From IMG/VR virus record IMGVR_UViG_3300019132_000012, positions 64,001-108,937 of that record: a stretch of DNA of 44,937 nucleotides; one strand, written 5' to 3'. The stretch's first letter is position 1, and each line of letters begins with the position of its first letter. This document shows positions 7,293 to 15,501 of this stretch, one piece after another. The stretch is from a virus. A program made the position numbers and the translations under genes. The notes under the pieces are model-generated. The model was not told where the DNA came from and made no database searches. It saw only the letters and a program-made list of their open reading frames with translations.

Positions 7293-7879
7293 AGCATCTG
7301 ACCTCAGTGGAGCGTCGGCTGCAGGATCTCGAAGATGCTTTTCAGAACATGGAGCGCCACGGCGAGATCGTGGACGTGAAGTTCGACGCCGACAGGAAGC
7401 GCTGGTTCGTCAAGATCAACGACGGCGAGGACAAGACGCCGTCCGGCCAGGACAGCCAGTCCGAAGCCGCCAAGCGCACCTTCAAGTCCGACTGGCTCCC
7501 GTGGCGCAGCTTCTCGCACGGCTCCATCAAGGTCTCGATGCCGCCGAAGAAGGGCATGAAGGCCTCGCTGCGTTCGCCCTTCGGCAAGCCCGAAATGGCG
7601 GTCGCCGAGCCCTCCACCTACGGTCCCGAGACGCCGTCGCCGCACGACAAGGAAGACGAGGTCGTCATGACCATCGAGGGTGAGGACGGCAAGGAAATGC
7701 TGCGCGTGCATCAGTCCAAGGGCAATCACACCGTCACCATCGGTGACACGGTCCTGAGCATCGAGAACGGCAAGGTTTCGGCCGTGACCAAGGACTATTC
7801 GGTCAAGTGCGAGACCTTCAATCTCGAAGCCGACCTCTTCGTCGCGAAGACCGGCCGCGTCGACTGGAGCAACGGATAA
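7289..7879 (+). CDS. Baseplate spike protein, gpV-like
   Basis: This 196-residue protein fits the short baseplate-spike family. An N-terminal helix (SVERRLQDLEDAFQNMERHGEI) precedes an OB-fold-like beta region with DWLPWRSFSHGSIK. The C-terminal half has repeating beta strands (MTIEGEDGKEMLRVHQSKGNHTVTIGDTVLSIENGKVS) as in the triple beta-helix needle. A trimer would form the tip of the tail tube that pierces the outer membrane. The PAAR gene follows with a TAATG overlap, which supports the spike call because PAAR proteins cap this needle. Confidence 0.85.
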   Translation: MKHLTSVERRLQDLEDAFQNMERHGEIVDVKFDADRKRWFVKINDGEDKTPSGQDSQSEAAKRTFKSDWLPWRSFSHGSIKVSMPPKKGMKASLRSPFGKPEMAVAEPSTYGPETPSPHDKEDEVVMTIEGEDGKEMLRVHQSKGNHTVTIGDTVLSIENGKVSAVTKDYSVKCETFNLEADLFVAKTGRVDWSNG

Positions 7880-8151
7880 TGCCTGGCATCGCCGTCAAGT
7901 CCCTCGACTCCGCTGGCGGGCCTCACCTGGCAGGCAATTCCGGCACCTTCCTCGTGGAAGGTCAGCCGGTGGTCTGCGAGGGCGATCCGGTCACCCCGCA
8001 CGCCCCATTCTTCCCGCTCCACACCGGCCCTCACATGGCAGAGGGCGTTCCGTGGTTCATCATCAACGGCAAGCCTGTCTGTCGCGAGGGCAACCTTGCT
8101 GACTGCGGTCATGCCTCAACAGGCCGTTCGTGGTTTCAGATCAACGGCTAG
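7879..8151 (+). CDS. PAAR-domain spike tip
   Basis: This 90-residue protein shows the PAAR pattern. It has Gly-rich turns, paired short strands and a set of His and Cys residues that can hold the tip metal: CEGDPVTPHAP, LHTGPHMAEG, KPVCREG and DCGHASTG. PAAR proteins are small cones that bind the blunt end of the spike and sharpen it for membrane puncture. The start overlaps the spike stop codon (TAATG), a tight translational coupling. Length is normal for a stand-alone PAAR protein. Confidence 0.85.
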   Translation: MPGIAVKSLDSAGGPHLAGNSGTFLVEGQPVVCEGDPVTPHAPFFPLHTGPHMAEGVPWFIINGKPVCREGNLADCGHASTGRSWFQING

Positions 8152-8168
8152 GCCCGAGGAATCCCCGC

Positions 8169-8426
8169 ATGAAAAAGTACGAAGTCGCCGTCGCGTTCTG
8201 GTACAAGAACAACCTTGTTCCGGTCGGCGCGGAACTGACGCTCTCCGACAAGGAAGCCAAATACACCAAGCACGCGCTCCGCGAAAAGATCGACGCTCCG
8301 GTGATTGTCGCTGTCGATCCCGCCAAGGGGGAGGATTACAGCGTCGAGGCCGTCGTCGCCGTCGAGACGGGAGAGGTTCGCAGCCTCGAAGTGCTCGACG
8401 ACAAGCCACGCAAGCGCCGGAAGTAA
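8169..8426 (+). CDS. Hypothetical small tail protein
   Basis: This 85-residue protein begins MKKYEVAVAFWYKNNLVPVGAELTLSD, a strand-turn-strand look common in small phage structural proteins. An acidic middle and a basic tail (KPRKRRK) follow. No family is recognised. It sits between the PAAR tip and the gp25-like wedge protein, so a baseplate role is likely. The ATG is nine bases after a GAGG ribosome site. Confidence 0.65.
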   Translation: MKKYEVAVAFWYKNNLVPVGAELTLSDKEAKYTKHALREKIDAPVIVAVDPAKGEDYSVEAVVAVETGEVRSLEVLDDKPRKRRK

Positions 8427-8432
8427 CCCGCC

Positions 8433-8780
8433 ATGGCCGAGTACCTGATCGACATCGACCGGGAAACCGGCGAGTACATCTCAGGCTGGCCTCGGATCAA
8501 ACAGAGCATCATCACGATCCTGACCACGCGCCTGCGCACCCGCCTGATGCGGTTGTGGTTCGGCTCGAAGTTCCTGGACATGCAGGACAAGCCGGGAAAC
8601 CGGCAGACGATGATGGATGGCATCATGGCTGCGGCCATCGCGATCAACAAGTACGAGCCCGAGTTCAAGCTCACCGAGATCGCCATCAACGAGTTTGGCC
8701 CCGAAGGCTCCATCGTCATCACCGCAGAGGGTGTAGACCTCGTCGAGAACGCACTGAAAACAGTGAGAACTCCCCTCTGA
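8433..8780 (+). CDS. Baseplate wedge protein, gpW / gp25-like
   Basis: This 115-residue protein is of the gp25-like lysozyme-fold family that joins sheath to baseplate. The N-terminal DIDRETGEYISGWPRIKQSIITILTTRLRTRLMRLWFGS has the conserved I..IL.T..G.R...P.FGS shape, although the usual R-x-P is RLW here. Position between V/PAAR and J is the P2 order. It should start sheath polymerisation. It is followed by a copy of the dispersed 16-bp repeat. Confidence 0.85.
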   Translation: MAEYLIDIDRETGEYISGWPRIKQSIITILTTRLRTRLMRLWFGSKFLDMQDKPGNRQTMMDGIMAAAIAINKYEPEFKLTEIAINEFGPEGSIVITAEGVDLVENALKTVRTPL

Positions 8781-8781
8781 G

Positions 8782-8797
8782 TTTGCACGAATTCAAA
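8782..8797 (+). promoter_or_regulatory. 16-bp inverted-repeat motif, copy 4 (tail type)
   Basis: TTTGCACGAATTCAAA, 14 bases before the J gene start, so it overlaps the ribosome-site region. It is identical to the copy at 27039 and differs from the one at 19915 by one base. Confidence 0.8.
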
Positions 8798-8811
8798 CAC
8801 AGAGGGCGACA

Positions 8812-9723
8812 ATGCCGACCTACGAAAGCCCTGCGCTTTACATCGACTTCTCGCGGCTTCCGCCTCCGACCGTGATCGAAGAGATCGATTACGAGGCGCT
8901 TCTCAAGATCTACCAGGACGAGGTCGTCGCCAAGAATCCCAAGCTGGCGAAGGCGGTCGCGCTGGAACAGTCCGCCACCAACATCATCCTCCAGGCCGAA
9001 GCCTATGGCGAGATGATGGTCCGCGCCCGCATCAACGCGGCGGCCCGTGCCCTCATGCTGCCATTCGCGGTCGGCAGCGATCTCGACAACCTGGCGGCCT
9101 TCTACAACCTGGTCCGCGACCAGATCCCGACCGCAACCGCCACCGGCATCGTCTACGTGCCGGAAAGCGACGAGCGCTTCCGCCGCCGCATCCAGATGTC
9201 GGTCGAGGCCTTCACCACGGCAGGATCCGAAGGAGCCTATATCTTCCACGCCCTGTCCGCCGACCCGACGATCCGCGACGCCTCGGCGCTCGCCGTCAAC
9301 GACAGGGGCGGGGTGAAGATCACCATCATGAATTCCGGCTCGGATCCGACTCCGACCGATGCGCAGCTCCGCGCCGTCGTGGAGCGGCTCAACCGCAAGA
9401 ACATCAAGCCGCTGACCGACGTCGTCTCCGTGTCGCCGCCCGAGGTGATCGAGGTCGATATCGTCGCCAACGTCACGCTCTATCCCGGCCCGAACGCTTC
9501 TCTGGTCATGGCTGACATCCAGAAAGGCCTGTCCCGCGTCCGCGACCGGATCTCGATCCTCGGCCGCGACCTGAACCGGTCGTCGGTCATCGCCGCCATC
9601 AACCAGGAGGGCGTGCAGGATGTCGATCTGGTGTCGCCGCTTGCCGATGTTCCGGTCGGTCTCGACCAATGCGTCCTGATCAAGTCGGCGACGATCAACA
9701 TCCTCGATGCGCGAGCGGAGTAA
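8812..9723 (+). CDS. Baseplate protein J
   Basis: This 303-residue protein has the usual length and features of the P2 gpJ / T4 gp6-type wedge protein. The N-terminal helix (PPPTVIEEIDYEALLKIYQDEVVAKNP) is followed by the conserved ARALMLPFAVGSDLDNLAAFYNLVRD and the ESDERFRRRIQMSVEAFTTAGSEGAYIFHALSADPTIRDA region. The C-terminal segments carry IEVDIVANVTLYPG and GVQDVDLVSP. It forms the ring of the baseplate wedge. It is followed by the I gene after three bases. Confidence 0.9.
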   Translation: MPTYESPALYIDFSRLPPPTVIEEIDYEALLKIYQDEVVAKNPKLAKAVALEQSATNIILQAEAYGEMMVRARINAAARALMLPFAVGSDLDNLAAFYNLVRDQIPTATATGIVYVPESDERFRRRIQMSVEAFTTAGSEGAYIFHALSADPTIRDASALAVNDRGGVKITIMNSGSDPTPTDAQLRAVVERLNRKNIKPLTDVVSVSPPEVIEVDIVANVTLYPGPNASLVMADIQKGLSRVRDRISILGRDLNRSSVIAAINQEGVQDVDLVSPLADVPVGLDQCVLIKSATINILDARAE

Positions 9724-9726
9724 GTC

Positions 9727-10929
9727 ATGGCTTTTCCTCCTCGCCTCATGGACAACGTCCTGCCGTCGAACGCCTTCGAGTACGAGCGGACGCTGGCATC
9801 GGAAGTGGAGCGCCTGCTCGCGCTCGACGCGAGCGAGATCCGCAACCTGTGGAATCCATGGACCTGCCGCGCCGATCTCCTGCCTTATCTGGCCTGGGCG
9901 CTCTCGGTCGATCTCTGGGATCCGAACTGGCCGGTCGACAAGCAGCGCTCAGTCATCGCCAACGCGATCCGGCATCACCGCCTCAAGGGCACGCTGGCGG
10001 GCATCGAGAACTACGTCGAGCTGGTCGGGGGCAAGGTCGTCAAGGCCGTCACCCCGCCATCGAAGATGTTCTCAGGCCCGTCGCTCACCCGCGAGCAGCG
10101 GGAAGCCTGGCTCGTCCGGTTGCCCCAGGTCCGCGTCTGGCGCCAGCGGGAGCGGTCGTTCAGGCCCTTCGCCATCTTCTCCGGTGGCGCACGGCACAGG
10201 AATTTCATCGAAACCCGCTACCCGCATCCCAATGATGCGATTGTCCGCCTGCGCCGCCGCGCCCGCTGGGTCGTGAACGACCAGGAGACGACCACCAGGG
10301 TCGAGGAATTCGAGAGCTACTTCCGCATCTTCATCCCCGGCCACCGGCCGCGCTCGGTGTTCTCTAACACCATTCCTGGCAAGCGGTTCTACCAGCCGTC
10401 GACGGCGGCCTCGCGGATCGTGACCATCGAGCCGCTGTCGCTGTCGCCCTGGCGCAACGCCATCGGGCCGCGCCTGACGCCGGTCACGAGCGAGCCCGAG
10501 CTGGTCGCGCAGAAGGGCAGGGAGGGCGTCGCGGTCTTTGCCGGACGCACGTTCGGCGGGCGCTTCTACCAGCCCTCCACGGCCGGTTTCCGGCTCTTCG
10601 AGCGCTATGCGGTTCTTGACGGATCGAGCGGCCCCGCCAAGCGGCCGTCCATCCAGTTCATGGGCGTCGGCCGCTACGGCATCAAACCGAAGACGGCAGA
10701 ACTCACCATCAAGATGCGGATCAGGAAGAAGCCGTGGCAGGCGGGCGAGGGTATCGTCACGCCGAAATCCCGCTTCTGGATCCCGCATAACCCGGAGCCG
10801 ATGAACAACCTTCGCAAGGCCGTCAAGGCATCGAAGCGTCTCACCGACAAGATCCTGATCGATACCAACACCAAGACCGGATTCGTCGCGGGCCTGCCCT
10901 TCTGGGCGGGCGACGAGTACCTGGCCTGA
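9727..10929 (+). CDS. Tail protein I with a long C-terminal extension
   Basis: The first about 200 residues match P2 gpI-type baseplate wedge proteins: RNLWNPWTCRADLLPYLAWALSVDLWDPNWPVDKQRSVIANAIRHHRLKGTLAGIENYV is the family core. P2 gpI has about 176 residues; this protein has 400. The extra half contains an internal duplication, GKRFYQPSTA near residue 218 and GGRFYQPSTA near residue 277, each followed by an aromatic/basic strand region. This suggests two copies of a beta domain that may anchor fibres or bind a receptor. A GGAG ribosome site overlaps the end of J. Confidence 0.85.
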   Translation: MAFPPRLMDNVLPSNAFEYERTLASEVERLLALDASEIRNLWNPWTCRADLLPYLAWALSVDLWDPNWPVDKQRSVIANAIRHHRLKGTLAGIENYVELVGGKVVKAVTPPSKMFSGPSLTREQREAWLVRLPQVRVWRQRERSFRPFAIFSGGARHRNFIETRYPHPNDAIVRLRRRARWVVNDQETTTRVEEFESYFRIFIPGHRPRSVFSNTIPGKRFYQPSTAASRIVTIEPLSLSPWRNAIGPRLTPVTSEPELVAQKGREGVAVFAGRTFGGRFYQPSTAGFRLFERYAVLDGSSGPAKRPSIQFMGVGRYGIKPKTAELTIKMRIRKKPWQAGEGIVTPKSRFWIPHNPEPMNNLRKAVKASKRLTDKILIDTNTKTGFVAGLPFWAGDEYLA

Positions 10930-11006
10930 TCCCCTCAAACCGAATGCCATAAGCCCCGTCGCCGCAAGGCTGGCGGGCGCTTTGGCGTGCCCATGGAGAC
11001 CCCCGC

Positions 11007-13271
11007 GTGGAACGTCAAGTCATTTTCCGCGACTACCAGGAGCAGACGGCCGCAGACCACAACAACCTGCAGGCCTTCACCCGCGAGTCGTTCGACCGCA
11101 TCGTCAAGGATGCCATCACCGCTGGCCGCAAATATGCCGGTTTCAACGTCTCTCAGACCGGTCAGGTCGAAGTGCAGATCGCTCCCGGTGCCCTGTACGT
11201 CGAGGGCGCGGTCCACGAGAAGCGCTCGGCTCTGACGCAGTCGCTGGCCACCTACACCGCCGCCGCCGCGCAGCGCATCGTGACCCTCTCGGCCTTCGGC
11301 CAGGAGACCGAGGTCGACAGCCAGCAGCGCGACTTCCTCGTCGATACCGAGACCGGCGAGACCGAGCCCAAGGCGGTGGCAATGACCCGCTCCCGCGACG
11401 TCAATCTGGTGTTCACCTCCGGCGCCGAATCCGCCGATCCGGTTCCCCCGCCGATCCCGTCGACCCATGTCGTGATCGCCCACATCCTGATGGATACGAC
11501 CCAGATCGTGTCGATCACCATGGTCGGTTCGAACGAGGTGGTGTCCACCGACGATCTCGATCTGCGTACCGGCGAGCTGGAGGGCTTCCGCGAGGCCATC
11601 GCGCCGCGCGTCGAGACGCTCGCCTCCGACCTCGCCCGCCTGTCCCAGGAGCTGCAGAGCCGTGGCTCGCAGGACTACATCATCCAGCTCTACAAGGACA
11701 TGGCGCGGGTCAAGGAACAGCTTGAGATGGGCGACGAGGCGACCGACTACGGCGCGGATCGCTTCCTGACCCCCGACGAGAGCGATGTCGCCAACGCGGC
11801 CAATCTCGGCTTCGACGCCAAGGTCGAGGAGGGCATCCGCTTTGCCGATGCCAATGCCGACATCTTCGGCATCAACCTGTTCTCGGCCAACGACCCGAAC
11901 GCCAAGCTGGTCAACGGCATCCTGATGCCGAAATACAGCCATGCGCTCAAGCTGCGCACCGGCACGTATCACTCCGATACGGGCATGGCGCAGTACGGCT
12001 TCCAGACCTTCGACATGGTCCAGAAGACCATGAGCCGCAAGCGCATCCGCTACGGCAACTGGTTCACCGTCTGCACCAACTCCGCTTGGTGGGATTCCGG
12101 CAAGTACGACAAGGCCTCCGGCATCTTCAAGCGCGGCAACGAGGAGTTCCAGGTCAGCGGTGTCGTCGGCAACTTCCAGTGGCCCGGTCACGAGATCATG
12201 CGTATCCGCCAGATCTTCGTCGACAAGGTCAAGGAGAAGTATTGGGACAAGGTCGTTACGAAGACCCAGATCACGGGCGCCCAGGTCGCGCAGACCTTCC
12301 TCATCGCCAACGACACCTGGGCGACGCAGCTCGGCTTCTACATCACGGCCAAGGGCGGCTCGTCGAATATCAGCGTCAAGATCTGCGAAGTGACGGGCGG
12401 CATGCCGGACATCACCAAGGTGATCCTGCATACGACCTACGCCCATACCAAGATCGTGACCGGCTGGAACCGGCTGGAAATCCCGCCGACCTTCCTCGAA
12501 GGCGGCAACCGCTATGCCGTCGTCCTGACCTCGAATGCCAACCACAAGGTCGGCATGTCGCAGGAGTCGAAGTCGACCCTCGACGGCACGTTCTTCTACT
12601 CGACGGACGGTGCCTATTACCAGGGCGACCTGACCAAGGACATGATGATCGAGGTCTGGGGCGCTCAGTTCGCCTCCTCGCAGGTGACCATCGAGCTTGA
12701 GGCTCTCAATCTCGACGGCGGCATCCGCGACATCGACATCAATGCCGACATGATCGAGCCCGGTTCCGCGAAGGTGATCTTCGAGGTGCAGCCGAACGGG
12801 TCGGGCAAGTGGTATCAGATCGACCCGGAGGCCGAGTCCTACGACGCCTTCACGGCCAATCCGCCGCTCTGCCGCTTCCGTGTCCGCTTCGTCGGCACGA
12901 CCGCGATGCACGGCGGCATCACGCTCACCGGATCGACGGTCAAGGTGTTCCGGCCGAAGACGGCGTTCCGTCATGTCACGACCCCCATCGTTCTCTCGGG
13001 ACCGCGCAACACGGTCACGGTGCAGCTGGTGGTCGAGGACTTCAACGACGTGGCGCACGACATCGCCTGCAAGCTGCGGGTGGGTTCGACCGACGAAATG
13101 CCCGACTCCACGGTGGTCAAGGTGCTCGACGAGCACGCGGGCCGTCAGGAGATCACCTACACCTTCAACCTCGCTGCCCCGGCAACCACGTTCCGCATCG
13201 TGACGGATGGCGCGACGAACTCGCCGACCACGACGTTCCACGTCTCCTGGCGCGTTCACTGGGCCATGTAA
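11007..13271 (+). CDS. Large baseplate-attached tail protein (DUF4815-like or fibre hub)
   Basis: This 754-residue protein starts at a GTG eight bases after GGAG. The N-terminal 75 residues (FRDYQEQTAADHNNLQAFTRESFDRIV, then a beta region ending GALYVEGAVHEKR) resemble the attachment end of baseplate-bound tail proteins such as the DUF4815 type. Residues about 195-300 are helical and coil-like. From residue 300 on the protein is mostly beta, with Gly, Thr and Val, suggesting successive fibre or receptor-binding domains. It occupies the place of P2 H. A specific receptor cannot be inferred. Confidence 0.6.
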   Translation: MERQVIFRDYQEQTAADHNNLQAFTRESFDRIVKDAITAGRKYAGFNVSQTGQVEVQIAPGALYVEGAVHEKRSALTQSLATYTAAAAQRIVTLSAFGQETEVDSQQRDFLVDTETGETEPKAVAMTRSRDVNLVFTSGAESADPVPPPIPSTHVVIAHILMDTTQIVSITMVGSNEVVSTDDLDLRTGELEGFREAIAPRVETLASDLARLSQELQSRGSQDYIIQLYKDMARVKEQLEMGDEATDYGADRFLTPDESDVANAANLGFDAKVEEGIRFADANADIFGINLFSANDPNAKLVNGILMPKYSHALKLRTGTYHSDTGMAQYGFQTFDMVQKTMSRKRIRYGNWFTVCTNSAWWDSGKYDKASGIFKRGNEEFQVSGVVGNFQWPGHEIMRIRQIFVDKVKEKYWDKVVTKTQITGAQVAQTFLIANDTWATQLGFYITAKGGSSNISVKICEVTGGMPDITKVILHTTYAHTKIVTGWNRLEIPPTFLEGGNRYAVVLTSNANHKVGMSQESKSTLDGTFFYSTDGAYYQGDLTKDMMIEVWGAQFASSQVTIELEALNLDGGIRDIDINADMIEPGSAKVIFEVQPNGSGKWYQIDPEAESYDAFTANPPLCRFRVRFVGTTAMHGGITLTGSTVKVFRPKTAFRHVTTPIVLSGPRNTVTVQLVVEDFNDVAHDIACKLRVGSTDEMPDSTVVKVLDEHAGRQEITYTFNLAAPATTFRIVTDGATNSPTTTFHVSWRVHWAM

Positions 13272-13282
13272 GGAAACCATCG

Positions 13283-13465
13283 ATGATCCCGAAGAAGATC
13301 GATCCCAATGGTCAGTATCTGCTGACCATCAACAACAAGGTGCGTGTGGACGACAATGTCGTCCTCATGCCCCGCAACAAGAACGTCGTGAAGGGTCGCG
13401 TCCTTGAGCAGATCAAGGACAATCCTGCCGTTCTCAGCGCTGAACTCGTCGCTCCGAAGGGGTAA
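13283..13465 (+). CDS. Small hypothetical tail-region protein
   Basis: This 60-residue protein lies 11 bases after the large fibre-hub gene and three bases before the next gene. An AAGGAA ribosome site is seven bases ahead. The sequence (YLLTINNKVRVDDNVVLMPRNKNVVKGRVLEQI) suggests a short beta-sheet protein. No function is recognised; it could be a chaperone or small fibre part. Confidence 0.6.
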   Translation: MIPKKIDPNGQYLLTINNKVRVDDNVVLMPRNKNVVKGRVLEQIKDNPAVLSAELVAPKG

Positions 13466-13468
13466 GGC

Positions 13469-14191
13469 ATGGCACGCCGGTTTGAGACAATCTTGAGGGT
13501 GCGGCCGAGGGACAACCTCGGCGACCCTGAATACTGGAACCGGCGCTTCGAGGACATCGACCGCCGGATCGACCGCAACGAGACCTCGCTGACGGATCTC
13601 GACCAGGTGGCAAACCGCGTCGAGGGCGTCGCTCTCGACCGCCTCAACCAGGTGCTGACCCCCATCGTCGTGGAGACCATCGAGCGCGTTCGGCAGATCC
13701 CGAACATGTTCTCGGCGACCTCCTCGACGTCGGTGCTCAACGGCATCGGCGAGCGCACCTTCGTGATCAACGAAGGCCTGCGCAACACCTTTGCTCATCA
13801 GGGCTACATCATGGCCATGCCGCGCGACGGCACCAAGATGGGCATGATGGGGCGCGTCAAGAGCTACAACCCCGTCGATGGCTACCTTCTGGTCGATATC
13901 GAGATCTTCTGGGGCGAGGCCGACGCGATCCGGGAATCCTGGGACATCACCGCCGCCATCCCGCCCGACGCGCACATGCTCAATGAGGACAACCCTCATA
14001 ACACGACGGCGCATCAGGTCGGCGCGTACACCCAGCAAGAGGTCACCACGCTTCTGGCGCAACTCAAGTCGGAAATCCTCAACGGCGCCTCGTCGGCCCT
14101 CGACACCCTCAAGGAGGTCGAGGACCGGGTCAACACCATGGATGTCGCCCTGCGCAAATACGCCAAGAAGCAGGCAATCGTATTCGGATAA
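13469..14191 (+). CDS. Tail fibre-like protein with a Stf-type repeat
   Basis: This 240-residue protein has a helical N-terminus with heptads (RRFEDIDRRIDRNETSLTDLDQVANRVEG), a beta middle and a short NPHNTTAHQVGAYTQQEVTTLL motif near residue 185. That motif resembles the collar repeats of lambda Stf and Mu fibres. The C-terminus is again a coiled coil. This pattern fits a trimeric fibre connector. It lies inside the fibre cluster with three-base spacing to its neighbours. Confidence 0.6.
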   Translation: MARRFETILRVRPRDNLGDPEYWNRRFEDIDRRIDRNETSLTDLDQVANRVEGVALDRLNQVLTPIVVETIERVRQIPNMFSATSSTSVLNGIGERTFVINEGLRNTFAHQGYIMAMPRDGTKMGMMGRVKSYNPVDGYLLVDIEIFWGEADAIRESWDITAAIPPDAHMLNEDNPHNTTAHQVGAYTQQEVTTLLAQLKSEILNGASSALDTLKEVEDRVNTMDVALRKYAKKQAIVFG

Positions 14192-14197
14192 GGACCA

Positions 14198-14524
14198 ATG
14201 GCACTCAAAAGTGAATATGCAAAAGGCATTGGCACCGTCCTGACGAAGGTCGGCACCACGGTCCCGGCCGGTCAGGTTCGCACCCTGATCGGCGTTCGCG
14301 TCGGCAACCAGCTCCTCGGCCAGCCGATCACGGCCGAAGTCTATATCCGTCGCGCTGGCACCGATATCCCGGTGGTGCCTGGGGCGCTGATCCCCGCAGG
14401 CGGCGCCATCGAGGCGCTGGCCTCCTCGAAGATGGTCATGATCGCAGGCGACGAAATGTACGCCAAGTCGAACGCCGCCACTTCGCTCACCGTGTTTCCC
14501 TCCTTCGATGAGGATGCTGCATAA
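14198..14524 (+). CDS. Small structural tail protein
   Basis: This 108-residue protein appears to be all beta (KVGTTVPAGQVRTLIGVRVGNQLLGQPITAEVYIRRAG), with a Gly/Ala/Ile-rich middle. It resembles small fibre-base or tail-surface proteins, but no family is recognised. Its last base is the first base of the next start codon (TAATG), so it is coupled to the fibre gene that follows. Confidence 0.6.
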   Translation: MALKSEYAKGIGTVLTKVGTTVPAGQVRTLIGVRVGNQLLGQPITAEVYIRRAGTDIPVVPGALIPAGGAIEALASSKMVMIAGDEMYAKSNAATSLTVFPSFDEDAA

Positions 14525-15498
14525 TGTATATCGGCTCCAGCCCATCCCTGACGCCCATCGAAGCCTCTCAGTTGCTGGAGCAAGGCAAGAACCTGTTCCC
14601 GCGACTTGATGGCGTCAATGCGGGTCCGCTCGGATATCGCAACAAGATCATCAACGGCAACTTCGCCATCACCCCACGGATCAACGGCATCACGGCGGTC
14701 TCGGCAACTAACACCTACCAGATCGACCGCTGGATCATCCGTGGCACGTCCCTCACGGGCGGCTCGCAGACCATCCAGTCCGTCAAGACGGTCGACAGGG
14801 CGTCTTGGCCGAGCGGGTATTACGCCGCTCTCGTTCGCACCGGATTGACCACCGCGAGCTACTTCCACCAGCGGGTTGAGGACGTCGGAACCTTGGCGGG
14901 CAAGCGGGTGACGCTCTCGTTCCGGGCGGCGCCGGACGCCGACGAGACCGTGACCGTGCAGGTCAACCAGCACTTCGGGTCGGGCGGCTCGGCCGACGTA
15001 GGCGCGGCGACCATCGCGGTCCCCGTCAAAGGTGGCGTTACCGCGACCTACAGCGTGACATTCGACATGCCGTCGATCCAAGGCAAGACCGTTGGGGCAG
15101 GGGACCATATCGCCGTCTTCTTCCATCTGTCGGGGCTCTCGGGAACCTTCCGGCTGTCGGATGTGCAACTCGAAGAGGGTGCTTACGCCACGCTGTTCGA
15201 ACAGCGTCTGCTCGGTGTCGAATTGGCTCTGTGTCAGCGCTACTATCAAAAAATTGAACTTGGGACGTTCCGATGGATTGCCGCCGCCGCAAACGCCACG
15301 TCTTACGTCCCGTTTAATTTCCCGTCGATGCGCGTGCAGCCGAGCCTCGCGACAGTTACAGCCGCAACGGTCACCAACGGCACCATAGCCGGACCAACCA
15401 TCGTCAGCGATAGCAGCGGCTTTTTCGGCTCGACGTCTGCGGCAGGCGGATCAGTGGTCATGTATGGCCTCGTCATTGCACTGACAGCGGAGCTTTAA
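14524..15498 (+). CDS. Tail fibre / receptor-binding protein, paralogue A
   Basis: This 324-residue protein starts MYIGSSPSLTP and then has LRNKIINGNFAI-like GYRNKIINGNFAITPRING, a phrase common at the start of phage fibre domains of carbohydrate-binding beta-sandwich type. The middle carries TLSFRAAPDADETVTVQVNQHFGSGGS. The end of that domain reads DVQLEEGAYATLFEQRLLGVELALCQRYYQK, the conserved Q-L-E-x-G...ELxLCQRYY hallmark. Two more genes in this cluster share the same architecture, and the DNA is partly identical. It probably binds the host surface. Confidence 0.75.
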   Translation: MYIGSSPSLTPIEASQLLEQGKNLFPRLDGVNAGPLGYRNKIINGNFAITPRINGITAVSATNTYQIDRWIIRGTSLTGGSQTIQSVKTVDRASWPSGYYAALVRTGLTTASYFHQRVEDVGTLAGKRVTLSFRAAPDADETVTVQVNQHFGSGGSADVGAATIAVPVKGGVTATYSVTFDMPSIQGKTVGAGDHIAVFFHLSGLSGTFRLSDVQLEEGAYATLFEQRLLGVELALCQRYYQKIELGTFRWIAAAANATSYVPFNFPSMRVQPSLATVTAATVTNGTIAGPTIVSDSSGFFGSTSAAGGSVVMYGLVIALTAEL

Positions 15499-15501
15499 GC
15501 C

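Noticed and set aside
10935-13280. A 781-codon open frame on the minus strand opposite the large baseplate gene
   Set aside because: It is an antisense shadow that follows from high G+C codon bias; its sequence is rich in Arg, Asp, Gly, His and Val without motifs, and the plus strand holds a real gene with a ribosome site.
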